From the NCBI GenBank assembly GCA_045807745.1, contig JBJMGT010000023.1, positions 62,001 through 126,000 of the forward strand: a stretch of 64,000 nucleotides of DNA, given 5' to 3'. Shown in pieces: positions 9,343-18,272 of this stretch. The position numbers were made by a program, and so were the translations under genes. Below the pieces are notes generated by a model. It saw only the letters and a program-made list of their open reading frames with translations, was not told where the DNA came from and searched no databases. Source of the DNA: QHXQ01 sp045807745. Its GTDB lineage: Bacteria; Acidobacteriota; Blastocatellia; Pyrinomonadales; Pyrinomonadaceae. The stretch's first letter is position 1, and each line of letters starts with the position of its first letter.

Positions 9343-11121
9343 ATGCGCCGTGGCCTGCGGATCGGTTTTACGCTCAACTGTCTGCTCGTGCTAAGTCTCG
9401 TCGTGCACGCACAGCAGCCAACGATGAATCCCGCCGCGCAGCGCGGCAGCATCACGCGCGAACTGATCACAAGTCGCTTGCGCACGCTGTCGCCCGAACA
9501 GCGAGGACAGGGCACGCAGATGCTCGTGCAGGCAATCCGCGAATCGGGCGTGGATTTTGAGTTGACGCCGCCCATCGAGCAGGAATTGACCGAGGCGGGC
9601 GCGACGCCGGAACTGCTCGCCGCCATCCGCGCGAACTATCGGCCGGGCACAGGTACTACGGCTCAAGGCGCGGCCCGTCCGTCTGCGTCGCCCACTGAGC
9701 GCGACCCCGCGCTGATGGACGCCGCGCCCGTCGTTACGCATCACTCGATCAATCTGAACGGGCGGACGCTGCGCTACACCGTGACGACCGGCATCATGCC
9801 GCTCAAGAGCGCGACCGGCGACACGGAGGCGCGCATCTTCTACATGGCTTACACAGTGGACGATGCGGGCAACAAGCAGACGCGTCCGCTCATGTTCTCC
9901 TTCAACGGCGGCCCCGGCTCTTCGTCCGTGTGGTTACACCTCGGCGCATTGGGTCCGCGCCGCGTCGAGATGCTGGCGGAGGGCGGCATGCCCGCGCCGC
10001 CGTTCCGTTTGGTTGATAATGATCAGACGTGGCTCGATCTAACCGACATCGTCTTTATCGATCCGGTCGGCACGGGCTACAGTCGCGCCGCGCGCGCCGA
10101 TCTCGCACAGCGTTATTTCGGGCTGCAAGGCGACATTCAATCCGTCGGCGAATTCATCCGGCTCTATCTCACCAAGAGCGAGCGTTGGACATCGCCGCTC
10201 TTTCTCGTCGGCGAAAGTTATGGCACGACACGCGCCTCCGGTCTCTCCGGCTATCTGATTGATCGCGGCATCGCCTTCAACGGCATCCTCTTGATCTCCA
10301 CGATCATGAACTTCCAGACCGCACGCTTCGCACGCGGGAACGACCTGCCTTACATTCTTTTTCTGCCGACCTACACGGCGACCGCGTGGTATCATAAAAA
10401 ACTGCCGCCCGATCTCCAGACGGATTTGCGCCGCACGCTCGACGAGGTCGAACGTTGGGCCGCGACCGACTACACAACCGCGCTCGCCAAAGGCGATCAG
10501 TTAACCCCGACCGAGCGCCAAGCCGTGATCGAACGGCTCGCGCGCTACACCGGTCTCAGTCGCGACTATATCGACCAGAGCGATCTGCGCATCGAGATTC
10601 AACGCTTCGACAAGGAACTCTTGCGCGCGCAGCGGCGCACCGTCGGTCGCCTCGACAGCCGGTTCAAGGGGCTGGACTCTGACGGCGTCGCCGACACACC
10701 CGACTTCGATCCGAGCCAAGCCGCCATCCGCCCGCCCTACACCGCGACCTTCAACAACTACGTGCGCGGCGAGTTGAACTTCAAATCCGATCTCGAATAC
10801 TACATCCTCGGCGGCGGCATCGGGCGCTGGGACTTCGGCGCTGACAACTCTTACGCCGACACGAGCGTCGCGCTCGCAAACGCCTTCAACAAGAACCCGT
10901 ACATGAAACTCTTCGTCGGCTGCGGCTACTACGATCTCGCGACGCCCTACTTCGCCGCGCAGTACACGCTCGATCACATGGCGCTCGACCCGTCGGTGCG
11001 CGGCCAGATCCAACTGCACTACTACGAAGCCGGGCACATGATGTACATCGACCACCGCTCGCTCGCGCAACTCAAACGCGACGTAGCCACCTTCATTCAG
11101 AATGCGAGCGGCGGGAAATAG
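9343..11121 (+). CDS. S10 family serine carboxypeptidase, exported
   Basis: A 592-residue protein with a signal peptide (residues 1-25, ending VVHAQQ). S10 hallmarks are visible: the substrate-binding FNGGPGSSSVWLHLGALGPR (about 186-205), the nucleophile Ser in VGESYGTTR (about 290), Asp in YYDLATPY (about 528) and His in YEAGHMMYID (about 564). Residues 25-125 form an N-terminal extension before the S10 domain. The enzyme removes C-terminal residues from peptides, probably in the periplasm, which fits the neighbouring tricorn-like peptidases. AAGGAGAG lies 6 nt before the ATG. It is separated from the upstream peptidase by the period-7 array and probably has its own promoter. Confidence 0.93.
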   Translation: MRRGLRIGFTLNCLLVLSLVVHAQQPTMNPAAQRGSITRELITSRLRTLSPEQRGQGTQMLVQAIRESGVDFELTPPIEQELTEAGATPELLAAIRANYRPGTGTTAQGAARPSASPTERDPALMDAAPVVTHHSINLNGRTLRYTVTTGIMPLKSATGDTEARIFYMAYTVDDAGNKQTRPLMFSFNGGPGSSSVWLHLGALGPRRVEMLAEGGMPAPPFRLVDNDQTWLDLTDIVFIDPVGTGYSRAARADLAQRYFGLQGDIQSVGEFIRLYLTKSERWTSPLFLVGESYGTTRASGLSGYLIDRGIAFNGILLISTIMNFQTARFARGNDLPYILFLPTYTATAWYHKKLPPDLQTDLRRTLDEVERWAATDYTTALAKGDQLTPTERQAVIERLARYTGLSRDYIDQSDLRIEIQRFDKELLRAQRRTVGRLDSRFKGLDSDGVADTPDFDPSQAAIRPPYTATFNNYVRGELNFKSDLEYYILGGGIGRWDFGADNSYADTSVALANAFNKNPYMKLFVGCGYYDLATPYFAAQYTLDHMALDPSVRGQIQLHYYEAGHMMYIDHRSLAQLKRDVATFIQNASGGK

Positions 11122-11236
11122 ACCTGCGCGGGCTGCCGGGGAAAGAGGCGCGCATCTCTCTTATGTTGCAGTCAGAAGACCGGCTTTAGTTTTTATTTGA
11201 CAGGGTGGGCTAAGGGCGGAAGAGCGAGTAGATGTT

Positions 11237-11268
11237 GAACGGGACACTTGAGTTCTACTGTCCCGTTC
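11237..11268. promoter_or_regulatory. 9-bp perfect inverted repeat upstream of the ATPase gene
   Basis: GAACGGGAC and GTCCCGTTC form a perfect 9-bp inverted repeat with a 14-nt centre, about 100 bp before the ATPase start. There is no U-run, so it is not a clear terminator. The second arm lies inside a plausible promoter (TTGAGT at 11249, 17 nt, TATACC at 11272), so it could be an operator. Related strings recur just after the partner gene (TTGAACGGGTCAA near 13083, ATGTCCCGTT near 13183), so it may instead mark the edges of an inserted cassette. Confidence 0.4.
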
Positions 11269-11367
11269 ACTATACCATGCCGCAAATAAGAATTGAGTTT
11301 TCTTATGAATAGCGGTAAAAGTCGGTTATGTGATATGGCATTACAGCATGGTTTCTGAGGGCTGCTC

Positions 11368-12483
11368 ATGATCAAGCGCGTTTACATAGACAACTTCCAA
11401 TGCTTCACCAACTTTGAGGTCCAAGCTGATCGCGTGAACCTGCTCATTGGTAACAATGGCGTGGGCAAGACAACCTTCATTAATGTACTGCATAGTGTGG
11501 TCACATTAGTTGCGATGGGTGGAGCGGTCGAAGCTCTATTCCCGTGGCATACGCGCACGCGTTGGGACTCCAGACCTTCCCAACGAATCGAACTTGAAGT
11601 CAACGGCAACGGCGGCACCTATCATTATCATCTTGAGCTTCTTCATGACCTCTCTCTTGATACAGTGACGATAAAGCGGGAAATGGTGCAATATGACTCG
11701 CGCACCTTATTTCTCTATGAGAATGGAATGGTGCAGCTTCATAATAATGAGGGCAAGCACGGAACGCAGTTCCATTTTCGAGGAGCGCGGTCTTTTCTAC
11801 CACAGCTTGAGCCGCGCCCCGAGAACATGCTTCTGACATGGTTCCTTATTTACATGAACGGAGTCTGGCTTCTAAAACTTGATCCATCTAGTATCGACCC
11901 GGAAAGCTTATCGGAGGCAGAAACCCTCCACACGAACGGCTCCAATTTCGCTTCTTGGTACCGCCATCTTTCACAAGAACGCCCAGAGGACGTCAATAAC
12001 CTATTCAACCGACTTCGCCAAGTATTGCCTGGATTCCGTAACCTGAAGACCGTGAGTACGGGAAGTGGCGGACGGAAACGCGGCCTTTTCGCAACTTTTA
12101 GCTTTGCTGACTCTAAGTCGGAGTATGAGGTGGAATTCGATGACTTGTCTGACGGCGAGCAGGCTTTAATCGTCCTTTATTGCCTCCTCATGGACGCGGA
12201 AAGAGAACCGAAAACACTTCTATTAGACGAACCAGAAAACTTCGTCGGACTTCAACAAATACAACCGTGGCTAGCCGATCTCGCAGACGCAGTAAGAGAT
12301 GAAGGACAATTGTTTTTAATCTCTCATAATCCCGAGGTCATAGATTATCTAGCCGCTGATCATTCGTTGCTCTTCGAGCGATCCGACGGAGGGCCGACTC
12401 GTGTACGATCTAATCCTTTTGATCGTAGTGAGGTTCTTAAGGCGTCGGAACTTGTAACGCGAGGGCTACTAGATGACGCATAA
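11368..12483 (+). CDS. AAA/ABC-type ATPase of a putative two-gene defence cassette
   Basis: A 371-residue protein of the AAA_15/AAA_21 (OLD/RecF-like) type. It has Walker A IGNNGVGKTTF (about residues 27-37), an ABC-like signature DLSDGEQALIVLY (about 258), Walker B TLLLDEPENF (about 284) and the switch His in LISHNPEV (about 318). Unlike OLD proteins it has no fused Toprim domain; that role seems to be supplied by the next gene, whose start lies 11 bp inside this one. Base composition is visibly lower in GC than the flanking peptidase and amidohydrolase genes, which suggests transfer. ATPase plus Toprim-nuclease pairs are common in anti-phage systems. The defence role is inferred from architecture, not from a match to a named system. 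Confidence 0.82.
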   Translation: MIKRVYIDNFQCFTNFEVQADRVNLLIGNNGVGKTTFINVLHSVVTLVAMGGAVEALFPWHTRTRWDSRPSQRIELEVNGNGGTYHYHLELLHDLSLDTVTIKREMVQYDSRTLFLYENGMVQLHNNEGKHGTQFHFRGARSFLPQLEPRPENMLLTWFLIYMNGVWLLKLDPSSIDPESLSEAETLHTNGSNFASWYRHLSQERPEDVNNLFNRLRQVLPGFRNLKTVSTGSGGRKRGLFATFSFADSKSEYEVEFDDLSDGEQALIVLYCLLMDAEREPKTLLLDEPENFVGLQQIQPWLADLADAVRDEGQLFLISHNPEVIDYLAADHSLLFERSDGGPTRVRSNPFDRSEVLKASELVTRGLLDDA

Positions 12484-13036
12484 TCGCGCACAGTTGCGAG
12501 GATCTCTTCTAGTCGAAGATAAGCGGACTGAGAGGTTCTTCAGGGAGCTACTTGATCGACTTGGCTTTGACAAGCATAAGTTCAGAATCATACCTTTAAT
12601 AAACGGTAAGGGCGATGCACGTGCCTGGGTTCGCGGACAGTACATATCTGAAGTGAAGTTATTGAGACAGAAGAGACATCAGCGGCTTTGCCTGATCGCG
12701 GTGCGGGATGGCGATAATATTGGCGTAGCCTCAAGGAAAGCCGATCTGAATAGTGCATTGTGTGATGTTGGGTTAGACCCGCGTCAGCAAGACGAACTCA
12801 TTGCCACTCCCGTACCAACATGGAGTATTGAAACATGGCTTCTGGCCCTGCTAGGCGATGCGAGCGTTGACGAGACTGTAAGCCGAAAACAGGATTTCCA
12901 GAGGCGCTATCCTGAAAAGCATGAACGACAGTCCCTACGTGATGCCGCTCATGCGTGGCGTAATAGAGCTGACCAAATTCCATCCGTGCCGTCGCTTGCG
13001 GATGGCAGAACAGAAATGAGTAGAATCGATCCCTAG
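12473..13036 (+). CDS. Toprim-like putative nuclease, partner of the ATPase
   Basis: A 187-residue protein overlapping the ATPase gene by 11 bp, hence translationally coupled. The Toprim-like pattern is an early acidic LLVEDKRTERFFRELL, a central CLIAVRDGDN with D-x-D, and a later PTWSIETWLLALLG with Glu. Toprim folds in DNA cleavage and repair proteins use Glu and Asp-x-Asp to bind magnesium, and RloB/DUF4276-like proteins look similar. It probably acts as the effector for the ATPase. The C-terminus is basic and short (LADGRTEMSRIDP), so a small 3' truncation cannot be excluded. Composition matches the ATPase rather than the flanks. Naming the domain Toprim is by eye only. Confidence 0.65.
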   Translation: MTHNRAQLRGSLLVEDKRTERFFRELLDRLGFDKHKFRIIPLINGKGDARAWVRGQYISEVKLLRQKRHQRLCLIAVRDGDNIGVASRKADLNSALCDVGLDPRQQDELIATPVPTWSIETWLLALLGDASVDETVSRKQDFQRRYPEKHERQSLRDAAHAWRNRADQIPSVPSLADGRTEMSRIDP

Positions 13037-13200
13037 CTAGACCAATCTTTCGGGATTTCACAAAACAACCGAAGAGTGGAATTTTGAACGGGTCAAAATA
13101 ACTGTTTTATCCTGTGAGCATTTGCGGCGCATACCGACGGCCTAAAGTTCCAGAAGAGTTGAAGTTCGGAAATCTGACTGTAATGTCCCGTTGCAGTGCA

Positions 13201-13243
13201 GGCAGGCGGGTTCTATCACGCTCATGTTGCGCGCCCGCCTGCC
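13201..13243. terminator. GC-rich hairpin after the amidohydrolase operon
   Basis: GGCAGGCGGG and CCCGCCTGCC form a 10-bp perfect stem around a 23-nt loop, 14 bp beyond the last stop codon of the minus-strand amidohydrolase operon. No T-run follows on either strand, so intrinsic termination is uncertain. It may stabilise the mRNA end or be a repetitive element. Confidence 0.4.
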
Positions 13244-13256
13244 GGCACGGGCATAT

Positions 13257-14642
13257 TTATTTCCGGTTCTTGAACTGCTCGTATAACTCCGTGTGGCGGC
13301 TGACGAGTGGGACGCGGCGACCGTTGATGAAGAGGTCGCGGATGTTGGTGCGCGTCTCTAAGAGATCGCCGTCGGTTAAGACGAGGTTCGCGATCTTGCC
13401 GACTTCGATTGAGCCGAGCCGGTCGCCAAGGCCCATGATCTGTGCCGGGTAGAGCGTGACCGCTTTCAATGCTTCCGCCTTTGATAAGCCGAACGCCGCG
13501 GCCATGCCGGCGTGATATGGCAGATTGCGCACGTCCGCCGCCGTGTCGCCGCTTGATATGCAGAAGCGCACGCCGGCCGCTTGCAGCTTGGCGGCGTTCT
13601 CATATTGCACGTCGTAGAAGTCGTCTTCGCGCGACGGCAGATCGAGCGTGCCCGTTAAGACGACCGGCACGTTGTGGTCTTTCAAAAACTGCGCGACCTT
13701 CCAAGCGTCGTTTGCGCCGACGATGATCGGCTTCAACTTCAACTCTTCCGCAAAGCGCACCGCACCGCGTATCTCCGACTCGCGATCAACGCGGAAGATG
13801 ACGGGCCGCTCGCCGCGCACATAAGGCACGAGCGAGGCGAGCACCACGTCAACGTCCGGGTGCGGCAGACTCCGGTCTTGATTCGCCGCGTCCTGTGCGC
13901 GCCCGTAAGCTTCTGCGTCGCGCAGAAGCTTGCGCAGTTGTTCGATCTGCCGGTCGCGTGCCGTGATGGCGTCGCTGATGTTGCCTTGTTGCTGGGCGAA
14001 GAAGCCGCCGCCGCCACCAAAGCCGCCGGCCGCGCGCGGGAAGTTGACAACCAGCCCCGCGTTACGCACGAGCGCCATGTCCTCCGGCGTCGAGCCGAGC
14101 AGATTGAGGAACGCGGCCTGACCGGAGATCGTGCCGCCCTGCGGCAAAGAGAGCACACTCGTCACGCCGTTCAAGCGCGTGACCGCGATGTGCGCGCTGT
14201 GCGGGTTGACCGAGACCCACGCCATCGAGTTCGGGTTCATCTCGCCGACCTCTTCGGTGTCGATCCAGCCGGTCGCGCCGTTCTCCGTGATCTCTATGAG
14301 ACCGATGGCCGTGCCCAGATCGATCATGCCCGGATAGACCGTGAGGCCTCGGCCCTCAATCGTTTGCGCGCCTGCCGGCACACTGGCGTTTGCGCCGACG
14401 GCTTGAATGCGCCCGTCGCGGATGACGATTGTGCCTGACTCGATGTCTGCGCCCGACACGGTCACGATGTGCGCGTTGCGGATCGCGTAAGTGCCGGGGC
14501 GACCGTCCATGAAATCCGGCCCCATGTTGCTCGACGCTTGCTGCGCGCAGACGGACGAAGCGACGAGCAGGAGCAATGCGGCGACGAAGCAGGCGCAAGC
14601 ACGCCGCATCCGTTCAACTTGGCCAAGTTCTCTCGTGCTCAT
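13257..14642 (-). CDS. exported amidohydrolase-family protein lacking the HxH metal motif
   Basis: A 461-residue protein with a signal peptide (residues about 8-34, ending SSVCAQQ). The amidohydrolase beta-sandwich opening is present (YAIRNAHIVTVSGADIESG and GRIQAVGANA), as is the C-terminal part (YPAQIMGLGDRLGSIEVGKIANLVLTDGD). The strand that normally carries the metal-binding pair (PGxIDxHxH) reads YPGMIDLGTAIG, with neither His. A Gly/Phe-rich loop (GGFGGGGGFFAQQQ) interrupts the middle. It is the last gene of a three-gene operon and overlaps the previous gene by ATGA. It may be a non-catalytic partner of the middle gene, which keeps HxH, or use other ligands; both are inferences. Confidence 0.82.
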   Translation of the reverse strand: MSTRELGQVERMRRACACFVAALLLLVASSVCAQQASSNMGPDFMDGRPGTYAIRNAHIVTVSGADIESGTIVIRDGRIQAVGANASVPAGAQTIEGRGLTVYPGMIDLGTAIGLIEITENGATGWIDTEEVGEMNPNSMAWVSVNPHSAHIAVTRLNGVTSVLSLPQGGTISGQAAFLNLLGSTPEDMALVRNAGLVVNFPRAAGGFGGGGGFFAQQQGNISDAITARDRQIEQLRKLLRDAEAYGRAQDAANQDRSLPHPDVDVVLASLVPYVRGERPVIFRVDRESEIRGAVRFAEELKLKPIIVGANDAWKVAQFLKDHNVPVVLTGTLDLPSREDDFYDVQYENAAKLQAAGVRFCISSGDTAADVRNLPYHAGMAAAFGLSKAEALKAVTLYPAQIMGLGDRLGSIEVGKIANLVLTDGDLLETRTNIRDLFINGRRVPLVSRHTELYEQFKNRK

Positions 14643-16090
14643 CGGTTGTTGTCTCCTCCGTGCGGTTGATCTGCGCCATCATCGTCGTCGTGCGCGTGAC
14701 CGGGGCGGCGGCCGCGCGGTGCGCCGGGCGGTTGTGCTCCTTGCGCGGGCGGTTGATTCGCCTCGGCCTTCTCCAACTGCTCGCGCTCGCGCTGCAAGTC
14801 GGCGCGGCGCGCAAGGTCTTGCTGGCGGTCGAAGAATACGTCGCCATCAATATAAGTCTGCTCGACGCGCGCGTAGACGCTGAACGGGTGCGCCGTCCAG
14901 ATGACTATGTCGGCGTCCTTGCCCACGTCAATCGAGCCGACCTTTTTGTCGATGCCGAGTTGAATGGCCGGATTCAGTGTGACCGTGCGCAGCGCCTCTT
15001 CTTCGGTCAGCCCGCCGTACTTCATTACTTTCGCGGCTTCGATGTTCAGCCGGCGCGCGCGCTCGTCCGAATCAGAGTTGACCGAGACGATGACGCCCGC
15101 GCGCGTCATGATCGCGGTGTTGTAGGGAATGGCGTCGTAGGCTTCGAGCTTATAGCCCCAGTTGTCCGCAAACGGCGACGCGCCCGCGCCGTGCGCCGCG
15201 ATCTCTTTGGCGACCTTGTAGCCTTCGAGCACGTGCTGGAACGTTCTGACCTTGAAGCCGAACTCGTTGGCGATGCGTATGAGCATCAGGATTTCGTCGG
15301 CGAGGTAGGAGTGGCAGTGCACATAGCGCTTGCCTTCCAATACTTCGACGAGTGGCTCAAGCTGCAAGTCGCGGCGCGGCTGGATCGCCGTCTTGTCGCC
15401 GCGCGTTTGAGCGGCGCGATAGTCGTCCCATTGGCGTTTGTAATTGCGCGCGCGCGTGAAGGCATCGCGGATCGTCTCTTCGACGCCCATGCGCGTCGCC
15501 GGGTAACGACGCGGCACACCGGGGATGTTGAAGCCGTTCGAGCGTTTCACATTTTCGCCGAGCGCGAACTTGATGCCGGGCGGCGCGCCCGGAAAGATGA
15601 ACTCGGAGACGGGCCGGCCGTACTTCAGCTTGACGACTGTGTTCTGCCCACCGATGGAGTTGGCCGAGCCGTGCAGAATGTTGACGGCCGTCGTGCCGCC
15701 GGCCAACTCGCGGTAGATGTTGGGCGAGGTCGGGTTGAGTATGTCGCGCGTGCGCACCATCGAGGTGACGGAGAGCGAGCCTTCGTTGACCGCATCCATC
15801 ATCGTGTGCGAGTGGCAATCGACGATGCCCGGTGTGACGTACTTGCCGGTCGCGTCAATGACGTTCGCGTTCGCGCTCGCTTTCAGATTTGGCCCGACAG
15901 CGGCGATCTTGCCGTTGCGAATCAGTATGTCCGCATTCGTCAGCGTGCCGTGCGACGCGGTCAGGATCGTCGCGTTGCGGATCAACGTCTCGCCACTCTC
16001 GCGTCGTTGCTGCGCGCGCACGTTCAACCCCCAGCCGGGCGCGAGCACGATGAAGGTCAACAGGAGTGCAAGCAGTCTTCTCATCTTCAT
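14639..16090 (-). CDS. exported amidohydrolase (imidazolonepropionase/prolidase-like)
   Basis: A 483-residue protein with a signal peptide (MKMRRLLALLLTFIVLAPG) and a complete amidohydrolase pattern. VTPGIVDCHSHTMMDA carries the HxH metal pair, further His are present in KRYVHCHSYLADE, and GVIVSVNSDSDE carries the Asp near the C-terminal barrel strand. The C-terminus is low-complexity and acidic/His-rich (PGHAHDDDDGADQPHGGDNN), which may bind metals. It is the middle gene of the operon, with ATGA overlaps on both sides. Related secreted amidohydrolases act on cyclic amides or Xaa-Pro dipeptides, so a role with the nearby tricorn and S10 peptidases in peptide turnover is plausible. The substrate is not determinable from sequence. 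Confidence 0.88.
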   Translation of the reverse strand: MKMRRLLALLLTFIVLAPGWGLNVRAQQRRESGETLIRNATILTASHGTLTNADILIRNGKIAAVGPNLKASANANVIDATGKYVTPGIVDCHSHTMMDAVNEGSLSVTSMVRTRDILNPTSPNIYRELAGGTTAVNILHGSANSIGGQNTVVKLKYGRPVSEFIFPGAPPGIKFALGENVKRSNGFNIPGVPRRYPATRMGVEETIRDAFTRARNYKRQWDDYRAAQTRGDKTAIQPRRDLQLEPLVEVLEGKRYVHCHSYLADEILMLIRIANEFGFKVRTFQHVLEGYKVAKEIAAHGAGASPFADNWGYKLEAYDAIPYNTAIMTRAGVIVSVNSDSDERARRLNIEAAKVMKYGGLTEEEALRTVTLNPAIQLGIDKKVGSIDVGKDADIVIWTAHPFSVYARVEQTYIDGDVFFDRQQDLARRADLQREREQLEKAEANQPPAQGAQPPGAPRGRRPGHAHDDDDGADQPHGGDNNR

Positions 16091-17892
16091 AAGCTCCTCC
16101 GAATGGCGGCGGGCGGTGGCGTGCTGGCCGGCGTTGGCTGCGGCGTCGGTGTGGCGCTCGGTGTGCCGGATGATGTTGGCGGTGCGCCCGCGCGCGCGCC
16201 GCTGAACGAGCCGGGCTGCCCGCCGGTGAGCGTGACCGTGCCGCTCATCTCGTTGCCCGTGATCGTGCCCTCGAATGTGGCTTCGACGGTCTGCGCCTGC
16301 GTTGTCAGCGGCGCGGTGAATTTAATTTCGCCGCCGCGCCCGATGGACGAGTTTGCGATCTGCGCCGGGCCGAAGTCGCCCTGCATCGAGCCGGTCAGTT
16401 GCTCGCCCTGCTGTTGCAGCGTGAGCGTGATGGCGCGGTCGGGCTGCCCTTGCAGCGCGACTTTCACAGACCAAGTGCCGGACGCGTTGGCCGCACCACC
16501 ACCAGCGCCGGGCGCATTGGTCGCAGGTCTCAGATCGACGGGCCGGCCGTCTATGAAGACGTGCGTGATGCGGCGTGTGCGGTCAAAGATGTCGCCGCGC
16601 ACGACCGTCAAATTTGCGATCTTGCCCGGCTCGATTGTGCCGAGTTGATTGTCAACGTCGAGAATCTCGGCCGCGCGAATCGTCATGGCCTTGATCGCTT
16701 CGTCGCGCGCCAGACCATTCTCGACCGACTTCGCGACGTTCGCCAGAAAGTCCGTCATGTTTGTCAGGCCGCCCGACTGGAAGGCGAAGCGCACATTCGC
16801 GGCGGCGAGTCGGCCGGCAGTCTTCGGCGCGTCCACGCGCTCGCGCAGAATGCGAATCGGATCGGGATCAGCTTCAGGGTTCTGCGCCGTCGTGCGGCGC
16901 GGGAAGTTGAGCGACAAGAGCACCGGCACTTTCGCCGCCGCGAGTCTGTCCGTCACACGCCAAGCGTCTGCGCCGCCCGCGATGATCGCCTTCAGGTTGA
17001 ACTCCTGCGCGAGGTCTAGCGCGCGTTCGATCTCGCGTTGCCGGTCGGCGTACATGATGACCGGCATCTGCCCGGCGAGCGCGGGCATGAGCGCCTGCAA
17101 AGACTTGTCCTGTTCGGGCCGGCGCACGCCGCGCGGGTTGCGCGCGTAAGTGGCCTGCCACTCGCGCATGCGTTGCGCATCGAGGAACATCTGCCGGATG
17201 GCGGCGAAGACGCCCATCAAAGAGTTCGGATAAGTACCTGTGCGCAAGGGTGTGAACTGTATGTGCAGCGCGACGGGCGCGCGCACGATCATCTGTTGCG
17301 GCGTGTCGCCCGCGAGATTCACGAGCGCCGATTGCCCCGTGAAGATGCCTTCGCGCGGGACGGTCAGAGCGGCCGTGAGGCCCGCGTTGCGCGCTGCTTC
17401 GATCTGATCACCGCCCGGCCGCAAGAGATCGACAGCCGCGATCTCAGGTTGCAAACCCGGCGGCTGCGTCGAGTTGGGCGAGGAGACGGCGGGCGTAGCT
17501 TGCGCCTGCGCGAGAAAGACCGCGATGCCGCCACCGCCGCCACCGCCCGGGCGCGGCGTCGATTGGGGCATGCCGAGCGTGGTGCTGGCATCGATGAGAC
17601 CGGGATAGACGGTCAGCCCCGTGCCGTCGATGATGCGTGCATCGGGCGGCGCGTTTGTGTTTGCGCCGACGGCCGCGATCAAGCCGTTGCGTATGACGAC
17701 TGTGCCGCGCGCGATTTCCGCGCCGGACACGGGCACGATGCGCGCGTTCGTGATGGCGTAGATGTCCGTGCCCGCGCCGCGTTGAGCCGGCGTGTTCTGC
17801 GCGTGCGTGCGGCGCAGTTGGGGCGCAAGCATGCAGGCGAGTGCTAGGCTCGCGCCCGCCGCGCAGAAGAGCCGCAAGAGACGTATTGGCAT
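16087..17892 (-). CDS. exported amidohydrolase-family protein lacking HxH, with C-terminal extension
   Basis: About 601 residues, first gene of the three-gene operon. ATG 17892 starts a signal peptide (MPIRLLRLFCAAGASLALAC) and has a purine-rich GAAGGGGC upstream, so it is preferred over the start 51 nt earlier. The family opening YAITNARIVPVSGAEIARG and closing LDVDNQLGTIEPGKIANLTV are clear. The metal-motif strand reads YPGLIDASTTLG, without HxH. Residues after about 450 add a beta-rich region (SGTWSVKVALQGQPDRAITL, GTITGNEMSGTVTLTGG) resembling lipid-binding or sandwich domains appended to some secreted amidohydrolases, then a Pro/Thr/Ser-rich tail. It overlaps the next gene by ATGA, so the three products are probably made together. 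Confidence 0.85.
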   Translation of the reverse strand: MPIRLLRLFCAAGASLALACMLAPQLRRTHAQNTPAQRGAGTDIYAITNARIVPVSGAEIARGTVVIRNGLIAAVGANTNAPPDARIIDGTGLTVYPGLIDASTTLGMPQSTPRPGGGGGGGIAVFLAQAQATPAVSSPNSTQPPGLQPEIAAVDLLRPGGDQIEAARNAGLTAALTVPREGIFTGQSALVNLAGDTPQQMIVRAPVALHIQFTPLRTGTYPNSLMGVFAAIRQMFLDAQRMREWQATYARNPRGVRRPEQDKSLQALMPALAGQMPVIMYADRQREIERALDLAQEFNLKAIIAGGADAWRVTDRLAAAKVPVLLSLNFPRRTTAQNPEADPDPIRILRERVDAPKTAGRLAAANVRFAFQSGGLTNMTDFLANVAKSVENGLARDEAIKAMTIRAAEILDVDNQLGTIEPGKIANLTVVRGDIFDRTRRITHVFIDGRPVDLRPATNAPGAGGGAANASGTWSVKVALQGQPDRAITLTLQQQGEQLTGSMQGDFGPAQIANSSIGRGGEIKFTAPLTTQAQTVEATFEGTITGNEMSGTVTLTGGQPGSFSGARAGAPPTSSGTPSATPTPQPTPASTPPPAAIRRSL

Positions 17893-18272
17893 GTTGGTTT
17901 CAGCCCCTTCGAGGTGACTTAGGCGACATCTGCATGCGCGCAAGCAGCCGACGAGCCGTGTGTGCGGCGCACGCGAAAATTATTTGACGACGAAAAATGC
18001 GGGAAGCGGCACGAATGACAAAGCGAGGTCGCCGGTTTTGCGGCCGGAAAGAGAACTGCGAGACTTTGTCGTTCGGGCCGGTCGTGTTACGCGCCGCGCC
18101 GAAGAAAAGTTTCGGGCACGCCGCTTTGGTTAGAGCAGGCGATAGGGCCAGCGCGCGCCACGCGCTGAGCGCACGTTAGCTCACACTGAAGCCCCGTGCC
18201 AGTTATCAAATGATGCCTGCCGGTTCGGGCCACGCGTCAGACTTAAAGACGCGCGGCCCCGACCGCAGTGGC
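17893..18272. other. intergenic region, promoter side of the amidohydrolase operon
   Basis: A 380-bp gap between the start of the amidohydrolase operon and the 3' end of the BON gene, both on the minus strand. The stretch near 17980 (AAATTATTTGACG) is AT-richer than its surroundings and may hold the operon promoter, but I cannot place -35/-10 boxes with confidence. No convincing coding frame was seen; the short frames here lack codon-like composition and a ribosome site. Confidence 0.4.

Noticed and set aside
14576..16648. 690-codon plus-strand open frame across two amidohydrolase genes
   Set aside because: Arg/Val/Ala-rich shadow spanning a gene boundary of the opposite strand; no ribosome site and no recognisable motif.
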